Part shown: positions 33,990-46,439 of the stretch, piece after piece
Numbering within the stretch: position 1 is the first letter of the stretch
How the letters are laid out: each line of letters begins with the position of its first letter
Assembly (NCBI RefSeq): GCF_002575655.3
Contig: NC_053036.3
Location: forward strand, 158,138,627-158,202,626
Reading direction: 5' to 3'
Source of the DNA: Aegilops tauschii subsp. strangulata
Taxonomy: Eukaryota; Streptophyta; Magnoliopsida; Poales; Poaceae
DNA length: 64,000 nt
Translations under genes and position numbers: made by a program
The notes under the pieces: model-generated
The model's input: the letters and a program-made list of their open reading frames with translations, nothing else
Database searches by the model: none
Told to the model about the DNA's origin: nothing

Positions 33990-35129
33990 ATTTGCCATGA
34001 AAAACGTTCGGATTGCCATGCTTAAAATCCGAACATTTATCATTTCCGTTTATTTTATATCGATCGTCGTATAATTTAAAGTCGGAGTCATACTGAAAGA
34101 AATGTATGGTTTGATCGATTGAATGTTCTGCTAAAGCCGTATCAAATTAAATATAAAACGTCATCAAGCCACATGTATTCCTTGTCATCCAACGACCTAG
34201 ACTGCTTCAATGTCGAGCGCTCAACACGTTTAGCGTGCAGTTAATTTCATGCCAAAAATAGTGCTAATCACATGACAACACGCAAATAATATCCTAGTAG
34301 TTAATATCCGCATGCACTTAATATATTTCCAAATTAACGTGCATTGCACGTACACACTGACTAGTGCTGCTAGTACGTGAAACTGGTGCCGTGACTTGTG
34401 AACGCATCCAGATATGGTCAACGGCAACATCGCCCGCGAGTTCTTCCTGTTTGCCCGTGCGTCTAAACGCAGAAGGGGAGGAGAGAGAGAGCACACATGG
34501 AACCCACCAGTAAGTGAAGGCGAATAGTACTAAAAATAATATTACATGTTATCCATTAATTAGGCTGTGGTAATATAAAAACATTGTGTGAACAAAGGGG
34601 GTACAACAAACATTGCTATTCTACGTATGTTGCCTATTGACGTGCGGCTTGAAGGCCCGGTCGCATGTTCGATCCTCGTCCTTTATTTTTTAATTTGTAT
34701 ATGGGTCCAAATTTGTTTCATGACATGTGGGCCCCTCGGTGTGTAGTTTGTAGCACTTTAATTTGTGGGTCGAAATTTGTTCCATTCCAAGTGGACTATC
34801 GGTGTGTAGTTTTGTAGCTTATTTATAATAATTAAAGAGAACAACATAGTTTTTTCAATAATACCATGGTGCGACGTTGAAGGAGAGAAAGGACGTGCGA
34901 GAGAGCGATGACCGAGCCAGAGGGAAATCAACTAGGGGAGTTGCGTGGGTTGCAACGGTGTTTGGAGTAGTTGTGGGTCGAATGCTACGAAAATATAATC
35001 TAAACCAACCGGAATAAATGCCTACACAAATTAATCCAAGGTTGGAGTGCCCCTCGCAATGTAAATAGCTCCGGCTTTGCGAGGGATGGAGAGGTAGTAG
35101 CTTCAACGCGTGGAAGATACGGTGTGAGA

Positions 35130-35800
35130 AAGCGAGGTCAATCGAGAGACATATAGATAGAGGGACAAAGTGAGTGTGGTCCGACATTCATTGAACAAAT
35201 ATATAAGCTCTGGAGAGATATTGTCCGATTGAGCTTTTTGGCAAGGGTGAGGGCTGTAGATAGAGCTTGAGAGATGATCCAGTCACAGACGTGTTGATAT
35301 ATTTTGTGCGTGGGAGGAAGCAAGGTCAACCGATCACATACGGTCGCCGTGCGATCGAAAGAGTGAGACGGGTTGGAGAGAGTGACCTAGATAGACGATG
35401 TGTGTGAGAGAGTATACAATGTGAATAGGTCGAATTGGGCTCAAACATGGTGATATATCGTTTTTGTCCGAGAAAGAGCAAGGTCAATCGAGACATACGG
35501 AGAGAGAGAGAGAGATTGAGTGAGTGTGGCCCACCATGAGGTCGAAAGAGTGGCGGCGGCTTGGATGGACTGACCTAGATAGACAATCTGCGTGAGAGAG
35601 TATAGAGTGTGTCGATCGAGGCCCGAACAGGGAGATATATCATTTGTGTGTGAAAGAAAACGAGGTTAAACGAGACTCAGATAAAGAGAGCAAAGATTGA
35701 GCGAGTGTGGCCCGCCGTGCGGAAGAAAGAGTGAGACAGTCTCGAGGGAGTGACCTAGATATACAGCGTGCGTGCGTGCGCACGAGAGGTTGGGGGGCTA
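35130..35800. repeat. GA-rich minisatellite with units of 180-188 bp
   Basis: The block TGACCTAGATAGAC recurs at 35383, 35571 and 35751. Between these lie repeated 'GAGAGAGTAT', 'GATATATC' and 'GAGTGTGGCCC' blocks in the same order. A fourth partial unit precedes the array. (GA)n runs at 35505 and 35855 are part of the same purine-rich domain. Confidence 0.8.
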
Positions 35801-36514
35801 GATAGGCAATGCATGTATTTAGCGCGAGAGGGTGAGAGGGAGAGGGGGGAGAGAGAGAGAGCTCAGCATGGGGTGCAATGGCGGGTGTGTGAGGAAATAC
35901 ATTTGGTAACAGAGTGGAAAAAGGGGTTGTGTAGTTGAGAGACTTAGAGATCGAAACATGGAGAGAAAGAATGAACGTGTGTTGGAAACTGATAGCTTCC
36001 TAAGGTGGTTAGGAGAGGAAGATTGACCGATACAGGAAGTATGTAGCGTTTGTGCAGGGGGGGGGCTAAAAACAACATTTGAATGTACATAGTACGAGAC
36101 TTAATAGCGATGTTTCAATTCGGTGTACATTGTAAGATTTGAACCAAGGACCAGGCATACGGGTAATTAATTCGAATTCGTGCCATACTAAGTTTCGAAA
36201 AGTTGACATTGACTCAGTTTGTTGTGCTATTTTGTAGGTCATATGTTTGAATCCATCCAAAAGTTTTCTCACTACCATGGTGTTCATCATATACATATGA
36301 ATTTGTATTAAAAAAGTAGCGTGGATACAGTGAAATGCGAAATCCACATTAGAATTGGCGATCGCTACGTGACACACACTCTAATTCAAATAACTAACTA
36401 CTTGACACACACTCTAATTCAAATAACTAATTATGTGACACACACTATCCACGTTAACGTGGGTACCGTTTCAATTTTTTTTTCAAATAACTCCTCATTA
36501 ATTAATTTATAGTA

Positions 36515-36618
36515 CTCCCTCTGTTCACTTTTATAAGACCTTGAAGACATTTCAGACAATGTGCAAAACAGTTCATTTTAAGTTGTCTGAAACGACTTAC
36601 AAAAGTGAACGGATGAAG
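36515..36618. mobile_element. Stowaway-type MITE (104 bp)
   Basis: Starts CTCCCTCTGTTCACTTTTAT and ends with the inverted match AAAAGTGAACGGATGAAG, flanked by TA on both sides (36513-36514, 36619-36620). An internal TTCAGACA / TGTCTGAA pair supports the hairpin. Confidence 0.85.
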
Positions 36619-36843
36619 TATCTCGTTTCGAATGACTAATTATTGCAAGGAAAACACGGGCGTGGTAATACATACAGATTCGTTTGCAAATGAAAGAAGA
36701 TTCGTTTGCATTCTCAAATGTAGGCGCACCAGGCAGACCAAGGTCGTGTCGGGGTGGACGCTGCTTCGGTGCCTGAAAGGCAACTGCCTATGGGTCACTG
36801 ACATGTGGGCCAGCCACCTGTTGGGCCCACATGTCATGGACAC

Positions 36844-36848
36844 AAAGG
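36844..36848. other. Target-site duplication AAAGG (left copy)
   Basis: AAAGG precedes the Copia 5' LTR and recurs directly after the 3' LTR at 45598-45602. Confidence 0.95.
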
Positions 36849-38558
36849 TGTTGGAAATATGCCCTAGAGGCAATAATAAATGGTTATTATTATATTTCTT
36901 TGTTCATGATAATTGTCTATTGTTCATGCTATAATTGTGTTATCCGGAAATCATAATACATGTGTGAATACATAGACCACAACGTGTCCCTAGTAAGCCT
37001 CTAGTTGACTAGCTCGTTGATCAACAGATAGTCATGGTTTCCTGACTATGGACATTGGATGTCATTGATAATGGGATCACATCATTAGGAGAATGATGTG
37101 ATGGACAAGACCCAATCCTAAGCATAGCATAAAAGATCGTGTAGTTTCGTTTGCTAGAGCTTTTCCAATGTCAAGTATCTTTTCCTTAGACCATGAGATC
37201 GTGCAACTCCCGGATACCGTAGGAGTGCTTTGGGTGTGCCAAACGTCACAACGTAACTGGGTGACTATAAAGGTACACTACGGGTATCTCTGAAAGTGTC
37301 TGTTGGGTTGGCACGGATCGAGACTGGGATTTGTCACTCCGTGTGACGGAGAGGTATCTCTGGGCCCACTCGGTGATGCATCATCATAATGAGCTCAGTG
37401 TGACTAAGGAGTTAGTCACGGGATCATGCATTACGGTACGAGTAAAGAGACTTTCCAGTAACGAGATTGAACAAGGTATTGGGATACCGACGATCGAATC
37501 TCGGGCAAGTAACATACCGATTGACAAAGGGAATTGTATACGGGATTGATTGAATCCTCGACATCGTGGTTCATCCGATGAGATCATCGTGGAACATGTG
37601 GGAGCCAACATGGGTATCCAGATCCCGCTGTTGGTTATTGACCGGAGAGGCGTCTCGGTCATGTGTGCATGTCTCCCGAACCCATAGGGTCTACACACTT
37701 AAGGTTCGGTGACGCTAGGGTTGTAGAGATATAAGTATGCGGAAACCCGAAAGTTGTTCGGAGTCCCGGATGAGATCCCGGACGTCACGAGGAGTTCCAG
37801 AATGGTCCGGAGGTGAAGAATTATATATAGGAAGTCCAGTTTCGGCCACCGGGAAAGTTTCGGGGGTTATCGGTATTGTACCGGGACCACCGGAAGGGTC
37901 CCGGGGGTCCATCGGGTGGGGCCACCTATCCCGGAGGGCCCCATGGGCTGAAGTGGGAAGGGAACCAGCCCTTAGTGGGCTGGGGCGCCCCCCCTTGGGC
38001 CTCCCCCTGCGCCTAGGGTTGGAAACCCTAGGGGTGGGGGGCGCCCCACTTGCCTTGGGGGGCAAGTTTCCCCCCTGGCCGCCGCCCCCCTTGTAGATGG
38101 GTTCCAGGGCCGCCCCCCCCTCTAGGGGGCCTATATATAGTGGGGGGAGGGAGGGCAGCAACACCACAGCCCCTGGCGCCTCCCTCTCCCCCTGCAACAT
38201 CTCTCCTCCCCGCTTGCGCTTGGCGAAGCCCTGCCGGGATCCCCGCTACATCCACCACCACACCGTCGTGCTGCTGGATCTCCATCAACCTCTCCTTCCC
38301 CCTTGCTGGATCAAGAAGGAGGAGACGTCGCTACTCCGTACGTGTGTTGAACGCGGAGGTGCCGTCCGTTCGGCACTCGGTCATCGGTGATTTGGATCAC
38401 GGCGAGTACGACTCCATCAACCCCGTTCATTGGAACGCTTCCGCTCGCGATCTACAAGGGTATGTAGATGCACTCCTTTCCCCTCGTTGCTAGTATACTC
38501 CATAGATGGATCTTGGTGATGCGTAGGAAATTTTAAAATTCTGCTACGATCCCCAACA
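36849..38558 (+). repeat. Copia 5' LTR
   Basis: TGTTGG...CCAACA ends, 1710 bp. It contains TATA-like motifs at about 37823 (TTATATATAGG) and 38132 (CTATATATAG), matching the positions of known promoters in BARE-type LTRs. Short ORFs within it are repeated in the 3' LTR and are not genes. Confidence 0.96.
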
Positions 38559-38573
38559 GTGGCATCATGAGCC
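38559..38573 (+). other. Copia primer-binding site
   Basis: Directly after the 5' LTR the sequence GTGGCATCATGAGCC partly matches the complement of the initiator-tRNA-Met 3' end (TGGTATCAGAGC). The mismatches are of the kind seen in other copies of this family. Confidence 0.7.
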
Positions 38574-39870
38574 AGGCCTATGCGTAGTTACTATGCACGA
38601 GTAGAACACAAAGCAGTTGTGGGCGTAGATGTTGTCAATTCTTCCTGCCACTACTAGTCTTATCTTGTTTCGGCGGTATTGTGGGATGAAGCAGCCCGGA
38701 CCGACCTTACACGTACGCTTACGTGAGACAGGTTCCACCGACTGACATGCACTAGTTTCATAAGGTGGCCAGCAGGTGTCTGTCTCTCCCACTTTAGTCG
38801 GAACGGATTCGATGAAAAGGGTCCTTATGAAGTGTAAATATAAATTGGCATATCACGTTGTGGTTCTACGTAGGTAAGAAACGTTCTTGCTAGAAACCTA
38901 TACAAGCCACGTAAAAACTTGCAACAACAATTAGAGGACGTCTAACTTGTTTTTTCAGCATGTGCTATGTGATGTGATATGGCCAGAAGATGTGATGAAT
39001 GATATATGTGATGTATGAGATTGATCATATTCTTGTAATAGGAATCACGACTTGCATGTCGATGAGTATGACAACTGGCAGGAGCCATAGGAGTTGTCTT
39101 TATTATTTTGCATGACCTGCGTGTCATTGAATAACGCCATGTAAATTACTTTACTTTGTTGCTAAACGCGTTAGCCATAGAAGTAGAAGTAATCGTTGGC
39201 GTGACAACTTCATGAAGACACAATGATGGAGATCATGATGATGGAGATCATGGTGTCATGCCGGTGACGAAGATGATCATGGTGCCCCGAAGATGGAGAT
39301 CAAAGGAGCAAAATGATATTGGCCATATCATGTCACTATTTGATTGCATGTGATGTTTATCATGTTTTGCATCTTATTTGCTTAGAACGACGCTAGTAAG
39401 TAAGATGATCCCTTATAATAATTTCAAGAAAGTGTTCCCCCTAACTGTGCACCGTTGCGAAGGTTCGTTGTTTCGAAGCACCACGTGATGATCGGGTGTG
39501 ATAGATTCTAACGTTCGCATACAACGGGTGTTGACGAGCTTAGCATGTACAGACATGGCCTCGGAACACATGCAATACACTTAGGTTGACTTGATGAGCC
39601 TAGCATGTACAGACATGTCCTCGGAACACGGAGGACCGAAAGGTCGAGCATGAGTCGTATAGAAGATACGATCAACATGGAGATGTTCACCGATCTTGAC
39701 TAGTCCGTCTCACGTGATGATCGGACACGGCCTAGTTAACTCAGATCATGTTTCACTTAGATGACTAGAGGGATGTCTATCTGAGTGGGAGTTCATTGAA
39801 TAATTTGATTAGATGAACTTAATTATCATGAACTTAGTCTAAAATCTTTACAATATGTCTTGTAGATCAA
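38574..39870 (+). other. Copia untranslated leader
   Basis: This 1.3-kb non-coding leader lies between primer site and gag ATG. It includes a two-copy direct repeat, GAGC(T/C)TAGCATGTACAGACATG, at about 39536 and 39596. Long leaders are normal in BARE-type elements, where they carry packaging and dimerisation signals. Confidence 0.8.
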
Positions 39871-41385
39871 ATGGCCCACGTTGTCCTCAACTTCAACGCG
39901 TTCCTAGAGAAAACCAAGTTGAAAGATGATGGCAGTAACTATACGGACTGGGTCTGGAACCTGAGGATCATCCTCATAGCTGCCAAGAAAGATTATGTCC
40001 TAGAAGCACCGCTAGGTGAAGCACCAATCCCAGAGAACCAAGACGTTATGAACGCTTGGCAACAGCGTGCTGATGATTACTCCCTCGTTCAGTGCGGCAT
40101 GCTTTACAGCTTAGAACCGGGTCTCCAAAAGCGTTTTGAGAAACATGGAGCATATGAGATGTTCGAAGAGCTGAAAATGGTTTTCCAAGCTCATGCCCGG
40201 GTCGAGAGATATGAAGTCTCCGACAAGTTCTTCAGCTGTAAAATGGAGGAAAATAGTTCTGTTAGTGAGCACATACTCAGAATGTCTGGGTTGCACAACC
40301 GCTTGTCTCAGCTGGGAGTTAATCTCCCGGATGACGCGGTCATTGACAGAATCCTTCAGTCGCTTCCACCGAGCTACAAGAGCTTCGTGATGAACTTCAA
40401 TATGCAAGGGATGGAAAAGACCATTCCTGAGGTATATTCAATGCTGAAATCAGCGGAGGTGGAGATCAGAAAAGAACATCAAGTGTTGATGGTGAATAAA
40501 ACCACTAAGTTCAAGAAGGGCAAGGGTAAGAAGAACTTCAAGAAGGACGGCAAGGGAGTTGCCGCGCCCGGTAAGCCAGTTGCCAGGAAGAAGTCAAAGA
40601 ATGGACCCAAGCCTGAGACTGAGTGCTTTTATTGCAAGGGAAGTGGTCACTGGAAGCGGAACTGCCCCAAATACTTAGCGGACAAGAAGGCCGGCAACAC
40701 CAAAGGTATATGTGATATACAAGAAATTGATGTGTACCTTACCAGTACTCGTAGTAGCTCCTGGGTATTTGATACCGGTGCGGTTGCTCATATTTGTAAC
40801 TCAAAACAGGAACTGCGGAATAAACGGAGACTGGCAAAGGAAGAGGTGACAATGCGCGTCGAGAATGGTTCCAAGGTCGATGTGATCGCCGTCGGCACGC
40901 TACCTCTGCATCTACCTACGGGATTAGTTTTGAACCTCAATAATTGTTATTTAGTGCCAGCTTTGAGCATGAATATTGTATCTGGATCTCGTTTAATTCG
41001 AGATGGCTACTCATTTAAATCCGAGAATAATGGTTGTTCTATTTATTTGAGAGATATGTTTTATGGTCATGCCCCGCTGGTCAATGGTTTATTCTTGATG
41101 AATCTCGAACGTGATGTTACACATATTCATAGTGTGAATACCAAAAGATGTAAAGTTGATAACGATAGTCCCACATACTTGTGGCACTGCCGCCTTGGTC
41201 ACATTGGTGTCAAACGCATGAAGAAGCTCCATGCAGATGGACTTTTGGAGTCTCTTGATTACGAATCATTTGACACGTGCGAACCATGCCTCATGGGTAA
41301 GATGACCAAGACTCCGTTCTCCGGGACAATGGAGCGAGCAACCAACTTATGGAAATCATACATACCGATGTGTGCGGTCCAATGA
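39871..41385 (+). pseudogene. Copia gag, protease and start of integrase (first frame)
   Basis: This first frame starts MAHVVLNFNAFLEK. Residues about 20-215 form the Copia-type gag (UBN2-like). A CCHC zinc knuckle begins at residue 252 (CFYCKGSGHWKRNC). The aspartic protease active site DTGA is at residue 301. The integrase zinc region follows (LWHCRLGH... CEPC). The frame is lost at about 41349, where a one-base deletion relative to the next frame is the simplest explanation, and the protein ends with unrelated residues at 41385. In the intact family one polyprotein continues through integrase. Confidence 0.95.
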
Positions 41386-42911
41386 GTGTTGAGGCTCGCG
41401 GAGGATATCGTTATGTTCTCACTCTCGCTGATGTCTTAAGTAGATATGGGTATGTCTACCTAATGAAACACAAGTCTGAAACCTTTGAAAAGTTCAAGGA
41501 ATTTCAGAGTGAGGTTGAGAATCAACATGACAGGAAAATAAAATTCTTACGATCAGATCGTGGAGGAGAATATTTGAGTCACGAATTTGGTGCACACTTA
41601 AGGAAATGTGGAATCGTTTCACAACTCACATCGCCTGGAACACCTCAGCGAAATGGTGTGTCCGAACGTCGTAATCGCACTCTATTGGATATGGTGCGAT
41701 CTATGATGTCTCTTACCGATCTACCGCTCTCATTTTGGGGCTATGCTTTAGAGACTGCCGCATTCACTTTAAATAGGGCTCCGTCGAAATCCATTGAGAC
41801 GACACCGTATGAATTATGGTTTGGGAAGAAACCTAAGCTGTCGTTTCTAAAAGTTTGGGGATGCGATGCTTATGTCAAGAAACTTCAACCTGAAAAGCTC
41901 GAACCCAAATCGGAAAAATGCGCCTTCATAGGATACCCTAAGGAAACTATTGGGTATACCTTCTACCTCAGATCTGAAGGCAAGATCTTCGTTGCCAAGA
42001 ACGGGTCCTTTCTGGAGAAAGAGTTTCTCTCGAAAGAATTGAGTGGGAGAAAAGTGGAACTTGATGAGGTGATAGTCACCCCTTCCGAACCGGAAAGTAG
42101 CGCAGCGCGGGAAGCTGTTCCTGTGGTGCCTACACCGACTGGGGAGGAAGTTAATGATGATGATCATGAAGCTTCCGATCAAGTTACTGCTGAACTTCGA
42201 AGGTCCACAAGGACACGTTCCGCACCAGAGTGGTACGGCAACCCTGTCCTGGAAATAATGTTGTTGGACAACGGTGAACCTTCGAACTATGAAGAAGCGA
42301 TGGCGGGCCTGGATTCCGACAAATGGCTAGAAGCCATGAAATCTGAGATAGGATCCATGTATGAAAACGAAGTATGGACTTTGACTGACTTGCCCGATGA
42401 TCGGCGAGCCATAGAAAACAAATGGATCTTTAAGAAGAAGACAGACGCGGATGGTAATGTGACCATCTATAAGGCTCGACTTGTCGCTAAGGGTTATCGA
42501 CAAGTTCAAGGGGTTGACTACGATGAGACTTCCTCACCCGTAGCGAAGCTGAAGTCCGTCCGAATCATGTTAGCAATTGCCGCATTCTATGATTATGAGA
42601 TATGGCAAATGGACGTCAAAATGGCATTCCTTAATGGCTTCCTTAAGGAAGAATTGTATATGATGCAGCCGGAAGGTTTTGTCGATCCTAAGAATGCTGA
42701 CAAAGTATGCAAGCTCCAGCGCTCAATCTATGGGCTGGTGCAAGCATCTCGGAGTTGGAACATTCGCTTTGATGAGATGATCAAAGCGTTTGGGTTTACA
42801 CAGACTTATGGAGAAGCCTGTGTTTACAAGAAAGTGAGTGGGAGCTCTGTAGCATTTCTCATATTATATGTGGATGACATACTATTGATGGGAAATGATA
42901 TAGAATTCTAG
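41349..42911 (+). pseudogene. Copia integrase core and reverse transcriptase (second frame)
   Basis: It continues the polyprotein after the frameshift. The integrase triad is complete: D7 (HTDVCGP), D70 (RSDRGGEY) and E106 (VSERRNRTLL), with the 35-residue D-E spacing. The reverse transcriptase follows, with WIFKKK, QMDVKMAFLNG and the catalytic YVDD at residues 507-510. An in-frame TAG at 42909-42911 stops translation about 20 residues after YVDD. The open 520 codons show that inactivation is recent. Confidence 0.95.
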
Positions 42912-42929
42912 GAAAGCATAAAGGCCTAT

Positions 42930-43850
42930 TTGAATAAGTGTTTTTCAATGAAGGACCTTGGAGAAGCTGCTTATATATTAGGCATCAAGATCTATAGAGA
43001 TAGATCAAGACGCCTCATTGGTCTTTCACAGAGTACGTACCTTGACAAGATATTGAAGAAGTTCAATATGGATCAGTCCAAGAAGGGGTTCTTGCCTGTA
43101 TTGCAAGGTGTGCAATTGAGCACGGCTCAATGCCCGACCACGGCAGAAGATAGAGAAAAGATGAGTGCCATCCCCTATGCCTCGGCCATAGGGTCTATTA
43201 TGTATGCGATGCTGTGTACCAGACCTGATGTAAACCTTGCCGTGAGTTTGGTAGGAAGGTACCAAAGTAATCCCGGCATGGAACACTGGACAGCGGTCAA
43301 GAATATCCTGAAGTACCTGAAAAGGACTAAGGATATGTTTCTCATTTATGGAGGTGACGAAGAGCTCGTCGTAAAGGGTTACGTCGACGCTAGCTTCGAC
43401 ACAGATCTGGATGACTCGAAGTCACAAACTGGATACGTGTATATTTTGAATGGAGGAGCAGTAAGCTGGTGTAGTTGCAAGCAAAGCGTCATGGCGGGAT
43501 CTACATGTGAAGCGGAGTACATGGCGGCCTTAGAGGCAGCACAGGAAGCAGTCTGGATAAAGGAGTTCATTACCGACCTAGGGGTGATTCCCAATGCGTC
43601 GGGCCCGATGACTCTCTTCTGTGACAACACTGGAGCTATTGCCCTTGCCAAGGAGCCCAGGTTTCACAGGAAGACCAGGCATATCAAGCGTCGCTTCAAC
43701 TCCATTCGTGAAAGTGTTCAAAATGGAGACATAGATATTTGTAAAGTACATACGGATCTGAATGTGGCAGATCCGTTGACTAAACCTCTCCCTAGAGCAA
43801 AACATGATCAACACCAAGACGCTATGGGTGTTCGATTCATCACAATGTAA
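42930..43850 (+). pseudogene. Copia reverse transcriptase C-terminus and RNase H (third part)
   Basis: This is in the same frame as the preceding segment after the TAG. It encodes KDLGEAAYILGIKIYRD, then the RNase H domain with GYVDASF, SWCSCKQ, CEAEYMA and FCDNTGAIALAKEP, ending at the natural stop. RNase H acidic residues are present. It lies just upstream of the purine tract and 3' LTR. Confidence 0.95.
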
Positions 43851-43865
43851 CTAGATTATTGACTC

Positions 43866-43882
43866 TAGTGCAAGTGGGAGAC
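43866..43882 (+). other. Copia polypurine tract
   Basis: The purine-rich CAAGTGGGAG ends directly before the 3' LTR start TGTTGG and serves as second-strand primer in this family. Confidence 0.8.
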
Positions 43883-45597
43883 TGTTGGAAATATGCCCTA
43901 GAGGCAATAATAAATGGTTATTATTATATTTCTTTGTTCATGATAATTGTCTATTGTTCATGCTATAATTGTGTTATCCGGAAATCGTAATACATGTGTG
44001 AATACATAGACCACAACGTGTCCCTAGTAAGCCTCTAGTTGACTAGCTCGTTGATCAACAGATAGTCATGGTTTCCTGACTATGGACATTGGATGTCATT
44101 GATAACGGGATCACATCATTAGGAGAATGATGTGATGGACAAGACCCAATCCTAAGCATAGCATAAAAGATCGTGTAGTTTCGTTTGCTAGAGCTTTTCC
44201 AATGTCAAGTATCTTTTCCTTAGACCATGAGATCGTGCAACTCCCGGATACCGTTGGAGTGCTTTGGGTGTGCCAAACGTCACAACGTAACTGGGTGACT
44301 ATAAAGGTACACTACGGGTATCTCTGAAAGTGTCTGTTGGGTTGGCCCGGATTGAGACTGGGATTTGTCACTCCGTGTGACGGAGAGGTATCTCTGGGCC
44401 CACTTGGTGATGCATCATCATAATGAGCTCAATGTGACTAAGGAGTTAGTCACGAGATCATGCATTACGGTACGAGTAAAGAGACTTGCCGGTAACGAGA
44501 TTGAACAAGGTATTGGGATACCGACGATCGAATCTCGGGCAAGTAACATACTGATTGACAAAGGGAATTGTATACGGGATTGATTGAATCCTCGACATCG
44601 TGGTTCATCCGATGAGATCATCGTGGAACATGTGGGAGCCAACATGGGTATCCAGATCCCGCTGTTGGTTATTGACCGGAGAGGCGTCTCGGTCATGTGT
44701 GCATGTCTCCCGAACCCGTAGGGTCTACACACTTAAGGTTCGGTGACGCTAGGGTTGTAGAGATATAAGTATGCGGAAACCCAAAAGTTGTTTGGAGTCC
44801 CGGATGAGATCCCGGACGTCACGAGGAGTTCCGGAATGGTCCGGAGGTGAAGAATTATATATAGGAAGTCCAGTTTCGGCCACCGGGAAAGTTTCGGGGG
44901 TTATCGGTATTGTACCGGGACCACCGGAAGGGTCCCGCGGGTCCACCGGGTGGGGCCACCTATCCCGGAGGGCCCCATGGGCTGAAGTGGGAAGGGAACC
45001 AGCCCTTAGTGGGCTGGGGCGCCCCCTCTTGGGCCTCCCGCTGCGCCTAGGGTTGGAAACCCTAGGGGTGGGGGGCGTCCCACTTGCCTTGGGGGGCAAG
45101 TTTCCCCCCTGGCCGCCCCCCCCTTGTAGATGGGTTCCAGGGCCGGCACCCCCCCCCCTCCAGGGGGCCTATATATAGTGTGGGGGAGGGAGGGCAGCAA
45201 CACCACAGCCCCTGGCGCCTCCCTCTCCCCCTGCAACACCTCTCCTCCGCGCTTGCGCTTGGCGAAGCCCTGCCGGGATCCCCGCTACATCCACCACCAC
45301 ATCGTTGTGCTGCTGGATCTCCATCAACCTCTCCTTCCCCCTTGCTGGATCAAGAAGGAGGAGACGTCGCTGCTCCGTACGTGTGTTGAACGCGGAGGTG
45401 CCGTCCGTTCGGCACTCGGTCATCGGTGATTTGGATCACGGCGAGTACGACTCCATCAACCCCGTTCATTGGAACGCTTCCGCTCGCGATCTACAAGGGT
45501 ATGTAGATGCACTCCTTTCCCCTCGTTGCTAGTATACCCCATAGATGGATCTTGGTGATGTGTAGGAAATTTTAAAATTCTGCTACGATCCCCAACA
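43883..45597 (+). repeat. Copia 3' LTR
   Basis: 1715 bp, ends CCCCAACA. Reading it against the 5' LTR I see on the order of two dozen substitutions plus small indels in the C/G runs near 45100-45180, so identity is very high. Confidence 0.96.
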
Positions 45598-45602
45598 AAA
45601 GG
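45598..45602. other. Target-site duplication AAAGG (right copy)
   Basis: Matches 36844-36848. Confidence 0.95.
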
Positions 45603-46300
45603 CAGGTGCCTTAAGGCACCGAAGCATAGTCCTGTCAGGGTGGTCGCGTGTGTCGGACGGACGCGTAGCACCCAGCCACCCACCCCCCTCCCCCCCCCAA
45701 AAGGACGACGACAATATAAGTTCGCGCTTCCACGTTTCGGATTGAAATATCTGGCGGCCCCAATTCCAGCCCTGCAAAATCTCTCTTCTCCGCCGTCCCC
45801 TTCCACGCCCAGATTGCTCAAATCCCTAATTCGCTGCCAACCCTCGAATTGCCCCTCGTCTCGTCTCTTTCCCCACCGTTCCCCACCTCTGTGCCGGACG
45901 ACGACGACGAAGACGACGGTCGCGCTTCACCACCGCACCGGAGCTACCTCATCTACGCCCTCGTCCACCGCACCGGGTGGTCCACCGACAACGTCGGCCG
46001 CCGCAACCGACGTGCCTCACAGACACCGAGTTCCACCGCATAAGGTGTGCTTCACCGACGCCGTCTCCCAGCTCACCGGGGCTACTTCACCGAGCACATC
46101 GTCACACCTCCGCCCCCCGAGGCCGTTGGGGCTTCACCAACGATCTCGTCCACTGCATCGTAGCGCTCCGCTGCCACTCAAGATCTGCATCCGTGCGCGG
46201 CCAGCCAACGCCAGCGCATCACCCTCAATGGCTCTGAAGTGACCCGCACTCTAGCTAGGCGAGCATGCCCAAACGCCGGCCCGAACTAGGTATCCACACA
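45603..46300 (+). pseudogene. 5' part of a CACTA plus-strand gene (candidate leader and first exon)
   Basis: After the Copia element, copy B of the segmental duplication resumes (AAATATCTGGCGGCC at about 45747) and leads into a GC-rich frame open to about 46242, rich in Ser, Thr, Pro and Arg. An ATG at 45849 in another frame is also possible. This composition is typical of first exons of grass genes and transposon ORFs. The same block in copy A (near 32330) is not followed by a comparable frame. Downstream exon-like pieces with a basic KRK motif suggest it was the start of a multi-exon gene extending to about 49.2 kb. I recognise no domain. Confidence 0.35.
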
Positions 46301-46439
46301 TCACTCCCTTGTGCACTGTTCCGACGATGTTTGGATATCCTTTCACTGCTCTCTTAGCTTACACGCCTATGCAACTCTGACTTTAACTCTTATTTCTTCT
46401 GGAGATATCATCTGAAACAAGCAAATCCATTTTTTAGCG

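Larger units (their letters stand above)
34452..36750 (+). repeat. Segmental duplication, copy B
   Basis: Diverged copy of 30088-32350 (block list given there). It lacks the fold-back triple of copy A and instead carries a GA-rich minisatellite at 35130-35800 and a different Stowaway MITE at 36515. The copy continues after the Copia element at 45603. Confidence 0.75.
36849..45597 (+). mobile_element. BARE-1/WIS/Angela-type Copia retrotransposon, 8.75 kb, nearly intact
   Basis: The LTR start TGTTGGAAATATGCCCTAGA is diagnostic of this Triticeae family. The two LTRs (1710 and 1715 bp) are nearly identical and flanked by AAAGG. The order is LTR, primer site, long untranslated leader, gag-protease-integrase-reverse transcriptase-RNase H, purine tract, LTR, as in Copia (Ty1). 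One frameshift and one stop codon break the polyprotein. It inserted into the CACTA element, splitting copy B of the segmental duplication, and is the most recent large insertion here. Confidence 0.97.

Noticed and set aside
37331..38493. ORFs of 70-160 codons in the Copia LTRs
   Set aside because: They are present in both LTRs, overlap on both strands and match no known protein; LTRs of this family are non-coding.
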